NCBI RefSeq assembly: GCF_030813505.1
Contig: NZ_JAUSUE010000017.1
Length of the DNA: 64,000 nucleotides
DNA from: Pectinatus haikarae
GTDB lineage: Bacteria > Bacillota > Negativicutes > Selenomonadales > Selenomonadaceae
Direction: 5' to 3' (one strand)
This document shows, piece by piece, positions 18,334-27,674 of this stretch; positions within the stretch are counted from its first letter, which is position 1, and the number at the start of each line of letters is the position of its first letter. The notes beneath the pieces are model-generated. The model worked only from the letters and a program-made list of their open reading frames with translations. It was not told the origin of the DNA and did not search any database. Both the position numbers and the translations under genes were made by a program.

Positions 18334-19209
18334 TCAGATATTCGCCGACTCGGCAACTATACCCGTCTCGTAATCAAAAATACGATCGCCCCATATCTTA
18401 GCCCAGTCTCTCAATTCGGAAACACTCAAGGGAGCGGGTATAGTCAGATCATCATTTTGTGCTATATACCTTGCCAGCCGTCTGTATATATCTGCATGTT
18501 TGTCATGAGGATTGGCCTCGATCACTGTTTTTCCGTACAATTCACTTTGAGATACGACTAATGAGCGGGGAATATATTCGACAGTTTTTGTACCTGTTCG
18601 ATTGGTAAAATCATCCAGCAGCATCTTTGAATATCCTGCCGATAAACCGTTGCCTATTATGCCGCCAAGCCTCGCCCCTCCCGCAGGAGCATATTTGCTG
18701 ATCGCTTTAAATAAATTATTAGCTGCATATACAGCCATAAAGTCTGAAGAACTTACCACATAAGCCCGATCCGTTATTCCGTCTCTTATCGGCACCGCAA
18801 AACCGCCGCAGACAACATCACCCAAAACATCATAAAGTACGTAATCAGGCTTATACTCTGCAAAAAGTTTCAATTCCTGCAGCAACGATACCGCCGCGTT
18901 GATGCCGCGCCCCGCGCAGCCGACACCCGGCACCGGACCTCCCGATTCTATGCAGAGCACTCCCCCGTAGCCTTTAGCCGATATATCAGCTAAATGTACT
19001 TTTTTCCCCGAACGCATACTGTCAAGTACTGTCGGCAGATATGCATTGCCCCGCAGCGTATTCGTGGAATCACTTTTGGGATCGCAGCCGATTTGAATTA
19101 CTTTATATCCTGCTTCAGCCAATGCCGCGCTGATGTTTGATGTAGTAGTAGATTTTCCTATTCCGCCTTTTCCATATATTGCTATATGCCTGCCAAATTT
19201 TTCACCCAT
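18334..19209 (-). CDS. NifH-like reductase (second copy), [4Fe-4S] ATPase
   Basis: A 291-residue dinitrogenase-reductase homologue. Walker A is GKGGIGKST, and the cluster cysteines lie in GVGCAGRG and DVVCGGFA, as in NifH, MarH and BchL. It should hydrolyse ATP and pass single electrons to a NifDK-type partner, most simply the D and K genes directly downstream. This makes the loss of P-cluster ligands in those genes notable, because the donor is intact. AGAGG site before the ATG. The Crp/Fnr gene ends 165 nt upstream; no clear promoter was seen between them. Confidence 0.88.
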   Translation of the reverse strand: MGEKFGRHIAIYGKGGIGKSTTTSNISAALAEAGYKVIQIGCDPKSDSTNTLRGNAYLPTVLDSMRSGKKVHLADISAKGYGGVLCIESGGPVPGVGCAGRGINAAVSLLQELKLFAEYKPDYVLYDVLGDVVCGGFAVPIRDGITDRAYVVSSSDFMAVYAANNLFKAISKYAPAGGARLGGIIGNGLSAGYSKMLLDDFTNRTGTKTVEYIPRSLVVSQSELYGKTVIEANPHDKHADIYRRLARYIAQNDDLTIPAPLSVSELRDWAKIWGDRIFDYETGIVAESANI

Positions 19210-19374
19210 CTTATTTACCTCTTGCTGCTTATTAAAAGCCGCCTGTCCGGCTCGCAGCTTTCCTCAATGCTGTATTTTTTTATGCAAAAATCTCAATAGT
19301 CTAACATAGAAAATTTTTCTCTTTTTAAAATGACAGCCAAAACTATTCACACAAATCCTTTTTTACCGCCCAAA

Positions 19375-20046
19375 TCAAAGATTCGATACATTTCTCTCTT
19401 TCAACGAATTCACTCTGTAAAGATCATCCCATGACGGTATTTCCAATGCATTGTTTTTATCCATCCTGATCAAACCTTTATCCTGAAATCGTCCTAATAT
19501 CTCTGTGACGGTCTGGCGGCATGCCCCGATCATATTAGCCATTTCCTGGTGAGTAATCCGATAATCTATATAGTATTTATCTTCCTTCCTCTTTCCCGCA
19601 AGATGGCACAGCAGACTGGCCACTTTTGCTTCTGTATTGGCTGCCAGCAAATCTTCCAGTCTGTATTCATAATTTCTTACATATGAACAAAAGATCATGA
19701 TCAGCTTAATAGAAATATTTATATTTTTTTCAAGGATTTTAATAAACTCATCACGTGATATCCGCCACAATACGCATTTTTCCATAGTTTTAGCAAATAC
19801 TCCGCGGTTTTCCCTTAATAAAACCGCCGGCAATCCTATTATTTCACCGCTTTTGCAGATCGAAACAATAATTTCTTTGCCTGTAACGGTATTATGGTAA
19901 TGTTTAATATGTCCTTTTCTAATGTAATAAATATAATCTGCCGGGCTGTCTTCATTAAAAATAATTTCATGGGAGGATAATTGCAAAATACAAGAATTCG
20001 CTTTCAATAGAGCCAGTTCTTCAAGTGTCCAATTTATTTCCTGCAT
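19375..20046 (-). CDS. Crp/Fnr-family transcriptional regulator
   Basis: A 223-residue regulator with an N-terminal cyclic-nucleotide-type beta-barrel (about residues 20-115), a long dimer helix and a C-terminal winged helix with recognition helix GACRQTVTEILGRF. There is no N-terminal cysteine group like that of Fnr. The start is ATG at 20046 behind GGGAG, one codon inside a TTG. It is the obvious candidate for binding the TTGTCG-N6-CGACAA palindromes found at three promoters in this window, one of which (21553-21596) lies upstream of its own transcription unit. Its ligand is unknown; a sulfur or redox signal is an inference. Confidence 0.88.
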   Translation of the reverse strand: MQEINWTLEELALLKANSCILQLSSHEIIFNEDSPADYIYYIRKGHIKHYHNTVTGKEIIVSICKSGEIIGLPAVLLRENRGVFAKTMEKCVLWRISRDEFIKILEKNINISIKLIMIFCSYVRNYEYRLEDLLAANTEAKVASLLCHLAGKRKEDKYYIDYRITHQEMANMIGACRQTVTEILGRFQDKGLIRMDKNNALEIPSWDDLYRVNSLKERNVSNL

Positions 20047-20063
20047 CAATTACCACTCCCTAA

Positions 20064-20118
20064 AAAAAATAGGCCGCATATCCCTTCTGGGATCACGCGG
20101 CCTGCAGTTTACTGCTCA
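20064..20118 (-). promoter_or_regulatory. Class 1 attenuator leader of the Crp/Fnr gene
   Basis: On the minus strand TGAGCAG-TAA-ACTGCAG (20118-20102) forms the hairpin GCAG-TAAA-CTGC. It runs directly into a terminator, AGGCCGC/GCGGCCT (20103-20097 with 20077-20071), with an inner ATCCC-AGAA-GGGAT, followed by ATTTTTTTT. It lies between radical SAM copy 2 and the Crp gene, so read-through would decide expression of the regulator. It shares the motif with 21461-21524 and 35819-35881. Confidence 0.75.
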
Positions 20119-20149
20119 GCATTTATTATACTTATTATTTTGACAGTGC

Positions 20150-21361
20150 TCAGACATATATCCGGTAATCGGCAATATTCTCCAACGTGTCCCCGTCCAG
20201 ATCATACAAATAATCAAAAAACCGGCCTTCATCATTCGTACTATTGTAGAATTGTTCATGCGTTATGCCGTTGCGCACGAGAATTTTATAGCTTCTGTGC
20301 ATAAGATCTATAAACCACTCAGTAGTTGGTGCTCTATGTTCTGCCAGAGCAGAGCCTGGTTTTGGCATCCACATCTGCGGTACTGCAACTACGCCGAATG
20401 AAGATAATTCGTCCACTCCTTCCAGCAAAGTATCCTTCGTTTCAAGCCCGGCCACAAAATAGGATCTGACATTGCCTTTTCCGAACACTTCTACCTCATG
20501 ACGCAGTGTATTGACCCAGTTATCATACCCGCCGCACATAGCATCCTTGCCCGGACAAATATATTTGAACAGATTTTTATCCCATATTTCCATATTCGTC
20601 GCGATCCTGCTGTACCCCGCTTCTTTATATCGTTCAATAACTGATAAATCCTGCGGCGCACCTATACAGGCCGTTCCGCCGAAATCCTGCATGCCTGTGT
20701 AGTCCTGTATTGTTTCGGCTACATCAATATAATAATCAACTTCCCTGCGTTCGGGAATAAAACCGCCCGTGACAGTCAGATGTGTACATCCTTCATTATA
20801 CGCGGCTCCAACTGTTTCAGCTATCTCACCAGCATTTTTCCACTCAATATTCTGTTTTTCGGCATATTTGGCTTTAGTCTCGTTAATATTGCAAAATCGG
20901 CAGTCCATATTTTTTTCCAGCAATGCACATTCATTGCTGTAAGCGATACTTATCTTTGACGAACCGACATACTGGGCTATAGTACCCATAAATTTACCAT
21001 TGGTGGTTATTTTATTATAATATTTTGGTTTATGCTCAAACTTTATCTCAAATAAATATTCTTTTGCTTCTCTAAGATAAAATTTTTCTTTCTCTTTAAC
21101 AATATTGAAGCGTGATGCCGGATCGAAAGCAAATGCAAACCTATATCCGTTCGGTGAACGAAAAGCTTGTGGCAGACTGTCAGCATAGCTTATATGATTA
21201 TTAAAAAAACAGGCATGGATTTGCTCCAGATATTCATTTTTAAAATCAAGATTGTGGAATAATGAAGGATCTGCATTTATTCCCTCGTTAAAAACGCCTG
21301 CTCTTATTTCCAATTCTTTCAACAGTTCCTTTTCTGATTGATTATCCCTTTTTGCGGTCAT
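20150..21361 (-). CDS. Radical SAM protein with CX8CX2C cluster motif (copy 2)
   Basis: A 403-residue paralogue of the gene at 14269-15486, sharing the Cys-X8-Cys-X2-Cys site (ECALLEKNMDCRFCN), TGGFIPERREVDYYIDVAET, TACIGAPQDLSVIERYKEAG and ICPGKDAMCGGYDNW. The CPGK and CGG cysteines, conserved in both copies, could hold a second cluster or act in catalysis. Start MTAKRDNQ at 21361 with GGGGAG. It is the first gene behind the Crp-type promoter at 21553-21596. Substrate and product unknown. Confidence 0.75.
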   Translation of the reverse strand: MTAKRDNQSEKELLKELEIRAGVFNEGINADPSLFHNLDFKNEYLEQIHACFFNNHISYADSLPQAFRSPNGYRFAFAFDPASRFNIVKEKEKFYLREAKEYLFEIKFEHKPKYYNKITTNGKFMGTIAQYVGSSKISIAYSNECALLEKNMDCRFCNINETKAKYAEKQNIEWKNAGEIAETVGAAYNEGCTHLTVTGGFIPERREVDYYIDVAETIQDYTGMQDFGGTACIGAPQDLSVIERYKEAGYSRIATNMEIWDKNLFKYICPGKDAMCGGYDNWVNTLRHEVEVFGKGNVRSYFVAGLETKDTLLEGVDELSSFGVVAVPQMWMPKPGSALAEHRAPTTEWFIDLMHRSYKILVRNGITHEQFYNSTNDEGRFFDYLYDLDGDTLENIADYRIYV

Positions 21362-21460
21362 CTTCTCACTCCCCAATATTATAAATATAAGCGTCAATAA
21401 TTTCTTCTAAAACAGCTTATCTTTTTTTCAATTCGTGCCGGACCTTCTGATATTTATGTC

Positions 21461-21524
21461 TGATAATAAAATGAGGATATACAGATATGACATCTGTATA
21501 TCCTCGTCTGCAGTATTCTGCTCA
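21461..21524 (-). promoter_or_regulatory. Class 1 attenuator leader of radical SAM copy 2
   Basis: On the minus strand TGAGCAG-AAT-ACTGCAG (21524-21508) forms GCAG-AATA-CTGC. It is followed by a perfect 14-bp terminator stem (21505-21492 with 21486-21473, 5-nt loop) and ATTTTATT. It lies 22 nt after the predicted start at 21546 and about 110 nt before the gene. It could also catch transcripts from islB. Confidence 0.75.
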
Positions 21525-21552
21525 ACGCAATGTTTAATTGATATTGGAACAT

Positions 21553-21596
21553 AGTATAGTGCAATTCAGAATTCGTGTAAGTCGTTCAGACGACAA
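21553..21596 (-). promoter_or_regulatory. Crp/Fnr-type class II promoter for radical SAM copy 2 and the Crp gene
   Basis: On the minus strand TTGTCG-TCTGAA-CGACTT (21596-21579) is a near-perfect palindrome. The -10 TATACT is at 21558-21553, giving a start near 21546. The palindrome centre (21587.5) is then at -41.5, and no good -35 box is present. Both are typical of class II activation. Confidence 0.75.
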
Positions 21597-21610
21597 GAAA
21601 AAGGATTTTA

Positions 21611-22453
21611 TTATTCATCCATCATATAGCGGCGCCCCAACGCATTATATTTAGCGACACCAAAACGATGGTAGGGAAGCTGTTCATATACTGTTTCCGG
21701 TTTATTCGCCAAATAATTCTTTATGGCAAGCAGATCATCCGGCGAATCATTGAATCCCGGTATTACGGGCGTTCTGGCATATTTAGGCAGTTTGGGAAAA
21801 TCACGACAGAGATTATCAAAATTCTGCAGTATTTTCCGATTTGTTTTTCCAGTATAGGCAATATGTTGTTGTTCGTCAAGTGATTTTATATCAAAAAGAA
21901 TTGCATCCAAATATTTGGCAGCCTGCTTCAAGATAGGATAATCAGCATATCCGCAGGTTTCTATAGCCGTCGTCAGGCGCCGCTTTTTAGCCTGCCTGAG
22001 CAGTTGGATCAAAAATTCACCCTGCATCAGCGGCTCTCCGCCGCTCACAGTCAACCCGCCGTTCCCATGCCGATAGAAAATACTATCCTTCTCAACTATA
22101 TCAAGGACTTCTTTGATCGAATACTGATGCCCTTCTGCTTTATATGCTTTTGCCGGACATTCATGAACACATTTCATGCAGCTGCTGCATTTATCTCTTT
22201 GGATAACAGCTTTATGCAAATCAGAAAATTCTATTGCACCGGCATCACATATCTTTTCACATTCGTTACATATTTTTTTGCCTAGGCATTTATTTGCATC
22301 ATAAGAAATTTCCGGCTTGGTTTTTTGAGATTCGGGATTACAACACCAACGGCAGCGAAGCGGACATCCTTTCATAAAAACAATCGTGCGGATGCCAGGA
22401 CCATCATGCAGCGAATATTGCTGGATATTGAATATCATTCCTTTTTTGTCCAT
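21611..22453 (-). CDS. islB: Glycyl radical enzyme activase, probably isethionate sulfite-lyase activase IslB
   Basis: A 280-residue radical SAM activase. The AdoMet cluster site is Cys30-X3-Cys34-X2-Cys37 (KGCPLRCRWC). Two ferredoxin-like cluster sites follow at Cys56-69 and Cys89-99. SVSGGEPLMQ-type GGE region: LTVSGGEPLMQGEF. It cleaves AdoMet and abstracts hydrogen from the glycine of its partner. It begins 3 nt after the end of islA, so the partner is clear. The specific name follows from islA. Confidence 0.9.
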   Translation of the reverse strand: MDKKGMIFNIQQYSLHDGPGIRTIVFMKGCPLRCRWCCNPESQKTKPEISYDANKCLGKKICNECEKICDAGAIEFSDLHKAVIQRDKCSSCMKCVHECPAKAYKAEGHQYSIKEVLDIVEKDSIFYRHGNGGLTVSGGEPLMQGEFLIQLLRQAKKRRLTTAIETCGYADYPILKQAAKYLDAILFDIKSLDEQQHIAYTGKTNRKILQNFDNLCRDFPKLPKYARTPVIPGFNDSPDDLLAIKNYLANKPETVYEQLPYHRFGVAKYNALGRRYMMDE

Positions 22454-22456
22454 AGA

Positions 22457-24949
22457 TTATATAGCTTCATTCTGCGTTCTGGCTATAATGTCATTTTGCA
22501 AATCAATTGACAGATCTGTAAAATAAGCACTGTAGCCGGCAATACGCACAAGCAGATTACGATAATTTTCGGGGTTTTTCTGTGCCGCAATCAACGTTTC
22601 CTGGTTTATCACGTTGAATTGTATATGCCAAAGCTTTAAGTCGCGCCATGCTTCTATAAAATCAACCAGTTTTTTTGTTCCCTTTTCTCCGCGTACACAG
22701 GCAGGACTTAGTTTGACATTGAGCAGCCTTGCTGCACGTTCATGATATTGATAATTTTTCGTAGCAAAATTTGACAGCAGCACTGCTGTAGGACCATATG
22801 TGTCTGCCCCCTGAGATGCACTTGAACCATCTGATAATGGTGTCCATGCCAGTCTGCCGTTAGGTGTGGCACCAACCACTTTGCCGAAAGGAACATGCGA
22901 GGTAAACGGAACATAGCGCAAATCAAGATTCACTCCCAGCTCCGCCGAATATTTTCTGGTAAAGAGCAGCGCCTCTTTATCAAGCCGTTTGCCCAATTCA
23001 TCAGCATAGGAATCATTATTTCCGTATTTCGGCGCATTTAAAAGCCTTTGCCGCAAAATATCATATCCTGCAAAATTCTTTGTCATAGCTTCCTTGATCT
23101 GAGCCAGTGTCGCTTTTCGATCCTCAAATACGATTTTTTTAATTGCTGCCAGTGAGTCAATGACTGTGGCATAACCTATAAATTCAAAATATCCCAAGTC
23201 TATGCCTCCGTCGATATGAGGCTGATGAATATCAACCAAACTACTGCGGCATAATTTGTGAAGCGCCGATCCCAGCGGACTGGCAAAATGATTTGCTCTC
23301 AGGCGGATAATTTCATGCTGCTGAATAAAAGCATGCTTGAGAAAATTTTTTTGCTGCTGCAAATATGCCGCGAAAAATTCGTCAAAAGAAGTAAAGGTAT
23401 CTATTTCCCCCGTTTCTATGCCGATCAGCTCACTGCCGTATTTTGCCATACGTCCGTTATAGATAGTCATTTCCAATGCCGCAGCAAAATTTATATAAGC
23501 ATTCGGACTTGTATAGGTATCACGATTGGGCATGCGGCATTCAGCGCAGCCTGACACACTGTAGTCATAGGCTTCGGCAAAATCGGCACCTTTGGCAAGC
23601 AGCAATGGTATAACTTCCTCATCATTGATAAGCTTTGGAAAACCAGATCCCTCTTTTATCGTTTCGGCAACTTCAGCCAGATACTGCTGTGTGCTGCGCG
23701 TATGAACGCGGGCTGCCAGGTCAGGATAATTTAAAGGAAATTCTCGTTTCGATTTCAATAAAACATATGTGAGATCATTGACCGCATCCTGACCATCAGG
23801 TGTCTGTCCTCCCACGGTAACCGCTTCCCAGTGAGCATAGCCTTCATTGAATGCGCCGCCTGCACTTGATATATATAAATCTATATATTGAGACATCGCT
23901 ACCCATTCACAATCAAAAATCTCCTGCACATCATTATCGGTAATGAGACCTTCCTTTATATCTTTTTCATAAAAAGGATATAAATACTGATCCATGCGTC
24001 CGTTGGAGATAACTGTCCCTGTCTTTTGTTCCACACGGGAAAACAGCTGAGTAAACCATTGAGACTGAACTGCCTCGCGAAAATTACGGGCAGGATATTC
24101 CGGTACCCGTCTGCATATCTCAGCAATATTTTTCAGCTCTGTTCTGCGCGAAAGATCATTTTCCTGCAAAGCTTTTTCATCTGCCAGCTCCGCATGCCGG
24201 CGAGCCCATAGAGTTATCGCGTCACAGACAATTATGACCGCTTCGATAAATGGTTTTTTTTCTGTCTGATCAATGGGACTGAAGGGATCAAGCTGCCTCA
24301 GTTTTTCTCCCATTTCCGTGCGTATACCAAAAAAGCCCTGCTGCAAAACTATCTCATAATCATGAACCCATTGTATGGAAGACCGAAAAGATGCCGTCTC
24401 ATTGACAATAAATCTTGACGAAAAATCTTTGTCATTATTATAAGTAAGTGCCGCTGTTTTCGGTGTAAGAGCTTTTATTAAATCTTCATGAAATGTTTTA
24501 CCCTTCCAATACGGTGCTATCTCCTCAGCTATGAGTCTGGCATCATTGCCGTCAATATCAAAAGGAGATGTTTCTCTGTCAGGCAGCTGTCCTATAGCAT
24601 CTCCCATAATATCGCCGTCAAGTTCCGGATATAATATGCCGTAACGTCCGCTTCGTCCTATTCTGCCTGCAATAAGCTGGTCATCATCAATATAGACCGT
24701 CGCTTGTTCGGCATAATACTTCAACGCTTTTGCCCAGCGCAAAATCATGGGCTGTCCTTCTGTTTCTTTAAACGACCGTGTAAAATACAAACCTCTTTCA
24801 ATATCAATGACAGGCTTTTGTCCCTGTACACGCTTCAATAAAGCAAATGCGCGGTTTTTCGGCCCGTGTAAGCCGGCAATATTTTTATTTCCTTTTATTT
24901 CAGAAAGAATACGTTCTTCCTGTCCGGAAAAAATTTTTTCTTCTGTCAT
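22457..24949 (-). CDS. islA: Isethionate sulfite-lyase (glycyl radical enzyme)
   Basis: An 830-residue glycyl radical enzyme that should split isethionate into acetaldehyde and sulfite. The active-site residues I recall for Bilophila IslA fall at the same numbers here: Arg189 and Gln193 (SFRSSIQ), catalytic Cys468 and base Glu470 (VSGCAECRMP), Arg678 and Phe682 (LRYVPF), and the radical Gly805 (RIAGYSAYF). The length is also the same. The CutC/glycerol dehydratase motif GCVEP is absent. The gene lies behind a sulfonate-type importer and in front of its activase, which supports a C2-sulfonate substrate. A closely related sulfolyase such as HpsG cannot be wholly excluded. No sulfite reductase is in the window. 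Confidence 0.88.
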   Translation of the reverse strand: MTEEKIFSGQEERILSEIKGNKNIAGLHGPKNRAFALLKRVQGQKPVIDIERGLYFTRSFKETEGQPMILRWAKALKYYAEQATVYIDDDQLIAGRIGRSGRYGILYPELDGDIMGDAIGQLPDRETSPFDIDGNDARLIAEEIAPYWKGKTFHEDLIKALTPKTAALTYNNDKDFSSRFIVNETASFRSSIQWVHDYEIVLQQGFFGIRTEMGEKLRQLDPFSPIDQTEKKPFIEAVIIVCDAITLWARRHAELADEKALQENDLSRRTELKNIAEICRRVPEYPARNFREAVQSQWFTQLFSRVEQKTGTVISNGRMDQYLYPFYEKDIKEGLITDNDVQEIFDCEWVAMSQYIDLYISSAGGAFNEGYAHWEAVTVGGQTPDGQDAVNDLTYVLLKSKREFPLNYPDLAARVHTRSTQQYLAEVAETIKEGSGFPKLINDEEVIPLLLAKGADFAEAYDYSVSGCAECRMPNRDTYTSPNAYINFAAALEMTIYNGRMAKYGSELIGIETGEIDTFTSFDEFFAAYLQQQKNFLKHAFIQQHEIIRLRANHFASPLGSALHKLCRSSLVDIHQPHIDGGIDLGYFEFIGYATVIDSLAAIKKIVFEDRKATLAQIKEAMTKNFAGYDILRQRLLNAPKYGNNDSYADELGKRLDKEALLFTRKYSAELGVNLDLRYVPFTSHVPFGKVVGATPNGRLAWTPLSDGSSASQGADTYGPTAVLLSNFATKNYQYHERAARLLNVKLSPACVRGEKGTKKLVDFIEAWRDLKLWHIQFNVINQETLIAAQKNPENYRNLLVRIAGYSAYFTDLSIDLQNDIIARTQNEAI

Positions 24950-24968
24950 TTTATCCTCCAGCTTTCAT

Positions 24969-25739
24969 TCATATAGTGTAATAAAAGGTCTGTAATTTTT
25001 CTTCAAAAAATTCTTTGTATATCTTATCTTTTTGTCTATGAAATTCAGGACTTACCCTGCTTCGCGGTATAGATTGTTCGATATTATAACTTTGCTTGAT
25101 CCTGCCCGGCTGCGTATCCATGACAATAACACGCTGCCCTAAATATACAGCCTCCTCGATATCATGCGTTACTATGATCATGGTAATTTGTTCCATCTCC
25201 CAAAGGCGGAGCATCTCTTCCTGCAAATGCATTTTAGTTATTGCATCCAATGCACCGAAAGGCTCGTCAAGGAGCAATATCTTGGGCTGGTTCGACAGGG
25301 CTCTGGCAATCGACACCCGCTGTGCCATTCCCCCTGAAAGTTGTTTTGGATAAGCTTTTCTGACGTCCTGCAACCCGACTATTTCAAGATTTTCCACTAT
25401 GATCTTTTCAACATTTTCCGTTGATTCCGGCAGGCTGAATTTTATATTTTCTTCCACTGTCAGCCATGGCAGCAGACGATGATCCTGAAAAATAAACCCC
25501 CGCTCGCGGCCCGGGCCTTTAATGGGCCCGTTTTCAAAATAGACGCTGCCTTCATAATCTGTATCCAATCCTCCCATAATCCTCAAAAGCGTGCTTTTCC
25601 CACATCCGCTGGGCCCGATTATCGAAATAAATTCCCCGGGATTAATTGTCAGATTAACATTCTCCAGAACTTTTTTTGTCTGCTTGCCTGAAACAAACTG
25701 CTTACTTAATTTTTCTATTTGAATAATTGGATCTGCCAT
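24969..25739 (-). CDS. ABC importer ATPase of the islA operon (SsuB/TauB type)
   Basis: A 256-residue ATPase with Walker A GPSGCGKST, signature LSGGMAQR, Walker B LLLDEPFGALDA and switch HDIEEA. The ATG at 25739 is chosen over an in-frame TTG at 25748. It is packed between its permease and islA (19 nt), so the importer most likely feeds isethionate to IslA. Confidence 0.9.
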   Translation of the reverse strand: MADPIIQIEKLSKQFVSGKQTKKVLENVNLTINPGEFISIIGPSGCGKSTLLRIMGGLDTDYEGSVYFENGPIKGPGRERGFIFQDHRLLPWLTVEENIKFSLPESTENVEKIIVENLEIVGLQDVRKAYPKQLSGGMAQRVSIARALSNQPKILLLDEPFGALDAITKMHLQEEMLRLWEMEQITMIIVTHDIEEAVYLGQRVIVMDTQPGRIKQSYNIEQSIPRSRVSPEFHRQKDKIYKEFFEEKLQTFYYTI

Positions 25740-25749
25740 ATATTTCAAC

Positions 25750-26526
25750 TCAATTCCATTTAATCATCACAGTTGACAACTTTTTCAATATATCATCCAT
25801 AAATTTACCGACAATTCCTATTATGATCATACCTAAAATAACCATGTCAGGTCTTGCAAGATCACGTCCGTCCATCAGCATATACCCAACGCCTCTTGTC
25901 GCTGCTATCATTTCAGAAGCCACTACGCAGATCCACGCACTGCCCAGTCCCAGCCTGGTACCGGTCATTATAAATGGCAAAGCACCGGGTAAAACTACCT
26001 GCTTTATCACTCTTTTCTTCGAAACTTCATATACGCGGGCGAGTTCAATATATTTTCTGTCAATATTTTTTATTCCGTCCAGTGTATTCAAAAAAACCGG
26101 AAAAAATGCACCAATAAATATTATATATATTTTAGATGCCTCGCCGATACCGAACCATAAAATAGCCAGCGGGATCCAGGCAATCGGCGGAATGGGTTTC
26201 AAAACCTGAAGAATAAAATCAGTGATTATCTCAAATTTTCCTGACAGCCCGGCTGCCACCCCGACAGCCAATGCCGCGGCCAATGCCAAAAAGAATCCCT
26301 CAAGAACACGCAGTATACTGATTATGATATTTCCGGCCAAGGTCCCGTCTGCGGTTAAGGTGACTGCCGTTTGAATGACTTTATCCGGTGACGGCAGTGT
26401 GTAATTATGAATAATCCCCAATAAAGCCGCACCTTTCCATAAAAGCAGCACTAGGATGGGAAGTATCCAATATAAACTCAAATATTTAGCTGTCTGTATA
26501 TATTTACTGGCTGCCATTTCTTTCAT
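25750..26526 (-). CDS. ABC importer permease of the islA operon (SsuC/TauC type)
   Basis: A 258-residue inner-membrane permease with about six helices and the coupling segment GIGEASKIYIIFIGAFFPVF. The ATG has GAGGAG upstream. Neighbours on both sides are its binding protein and ATPase. Confidence 0.9.
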   Translation of the reverse strand: MKEMAASKYIQTAKYLSLYWILPILVLLLWKGAALLGIIHNYTLPSPDKVIQTAVTLTADGTLAGNIIISILRVLEGFFLALAAALAVGVAAGLSGKFEIITDFILQVLKPIPPIAWIPLAILWFGIGEASKIYIIFIGAFFPVFLNTLDGIKNIDRKYIELARVYEVSKKRVIKQVVLPGALPFIMTGTRLGLGSAWICVVASEMIAATRGVGYMLMDGRDLARPDMVILGMIIIGIVGKFMDDILKKLSTVMIKWN

Positions 26527-26594
26527 TCGCGTCTCCTCTGTTCATTTGATTAAACGGACATATATACTGCCTCTCATCGAAACAATATATATGA

Positions 26595-27599
26595 TTACTT
26601 ATCACCTATACCGGCCTCTTTTAAATATTCAAGATTAATAAAGCTGTCCATATCAATATCATTCTGAATCAGTTTCTGCTGAAGCAAATAGTCTTTTACT
26701 TTTTTTATTTCATTTACATCTTCTGTTGTCAAAGCCTGATCATAATGAAGATTCTTGAAAGTATCTTCCAATATCAAAGGATCGACTTTCATGTCTTTTG
26801 CTATTAGTTCAGCCGCTTCCTTAGGATTGGATTTGATATAATCTGACGCCCGCTGACATGCTTTAATATATGCGGCTATGATCTGCGGGTTTTCCTCTGC
26901 ATACTTTTTCACGGCATAAGTAACAAGATTACCGCGTTTTATTCCTGTTCCATCGGCTATTACCTTCGCCTTTCCTGACGCTACAAGCTGCGAGATAAAC
27001 GGCTCCCAAATAACGGCAGCATCAATCTGACCGCTTTCCAGCGCTGCCGGTATATCTCCGGCCGGTATATTCACTGACTGTATATCATTAAATGTCAAGT
27101 TTTCCTTTTCCAGAAGGAGCGCCAGTAAATGCTGTGCATATGTACCTTTGCCATAAGCAACCTTTTTGCCTTTCAACTGCCCTGCCGAAACAATATCCGA
27201 CCCTGGGCCTGCCAGAAGTGCCAACGCTTTTTCGCCATATGCAACATCAGCAATTATTTGTATATCCTGTCCTGACGATTTAGCTAAAATAGCGGGCATA
27301 TCCGCCATGAATCCTATATCATCATGCCCCGAAGCTACAGCTTCATTTACCAGAGGACCCGATTTAAAATCCGTCCATTCGTATGTAGCCCCCACTTTTT
27401 TTAATTCTTCATCGAGATAGCCTTTTTCTTTTGCTACATAAATCGATGCATATAACGGATAAGGCTGTGCCCCTATACGCAATACATTTGAACTGTTTGC
27501 TTTATCAGCTGATGACGATCCGCTGCCTTCCTCACTATTTAATCCGCAGCCGGCAACCAGCAAAGTGGCAAGTACAAATAATAAAATCACTTTCTTCAT
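26595..27599 (-). CDS. Sulfonate-type substrate-binding lipoprotein of the islA operon
   Basis: A 334-residue lipoprotein with lipobox LVAGC and a Ser-rich linker. The mature start LRIGAQPYPLYASIYVAKEKGY is of the SsuA/TauA type. It is the first gene of the operon behind the Crp-type promoter at 27797-27840 and the leader terminator. The place in front of islA suggests isethionate or taurine as ligand, by inference. Confidence 0.88.
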   Translation of the reverse strand: MKKVILLFVLATLLVAGCGLNSEEGSGSSSADKANSSNVLRIGAQPYPLYASIYVAKEKGYLDEELKKVGATYEWTDFKSGPLVNEAVASGHDDIGFMADMPAILAKSSGQDIQIIADVAYGEKALALLAGPGSDIVSAGQLKGKKVAYGKGTYAQHLLALLLEKENLTFNDIQSVNIPAGDIPAALESGQIDAAVIWEPFISQLVASGKAKVIADGTGIKRGNLVTYAVKKYAEENPQIIAAYIKACQRASDYIKSNPKEAAELIAKDMKVDPLILEDTFKNLHYDQALTTEDVNEIKKVKDYLLQQKLIQNDIDMDSFINLEYLKEAGIGDK

Positions 27600-27674
27600 A
27601 CTTTGATGCTCCCTCTTTATTTCATAATTAATATACAGGCAGGATGATCCGCAGCAAATATAAACCGTATGCCG

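Noticed and set aside
19210..19374. A fourth Crp-type palindrome before the second NifH-like gene
   Set aside because: TGTCA occurs once, but no inverted partner stands 6 nt away and spacing to the -10-like TAGACT does not fit.
22457..24949. Choline TMA-lyase or glycerol dehydratase identity for the glycyl radical enzyme
   Set aside because: The GCVEP motif of those enzymes is replaced by GCAEC, and the residues match the sulfite-lyase set.
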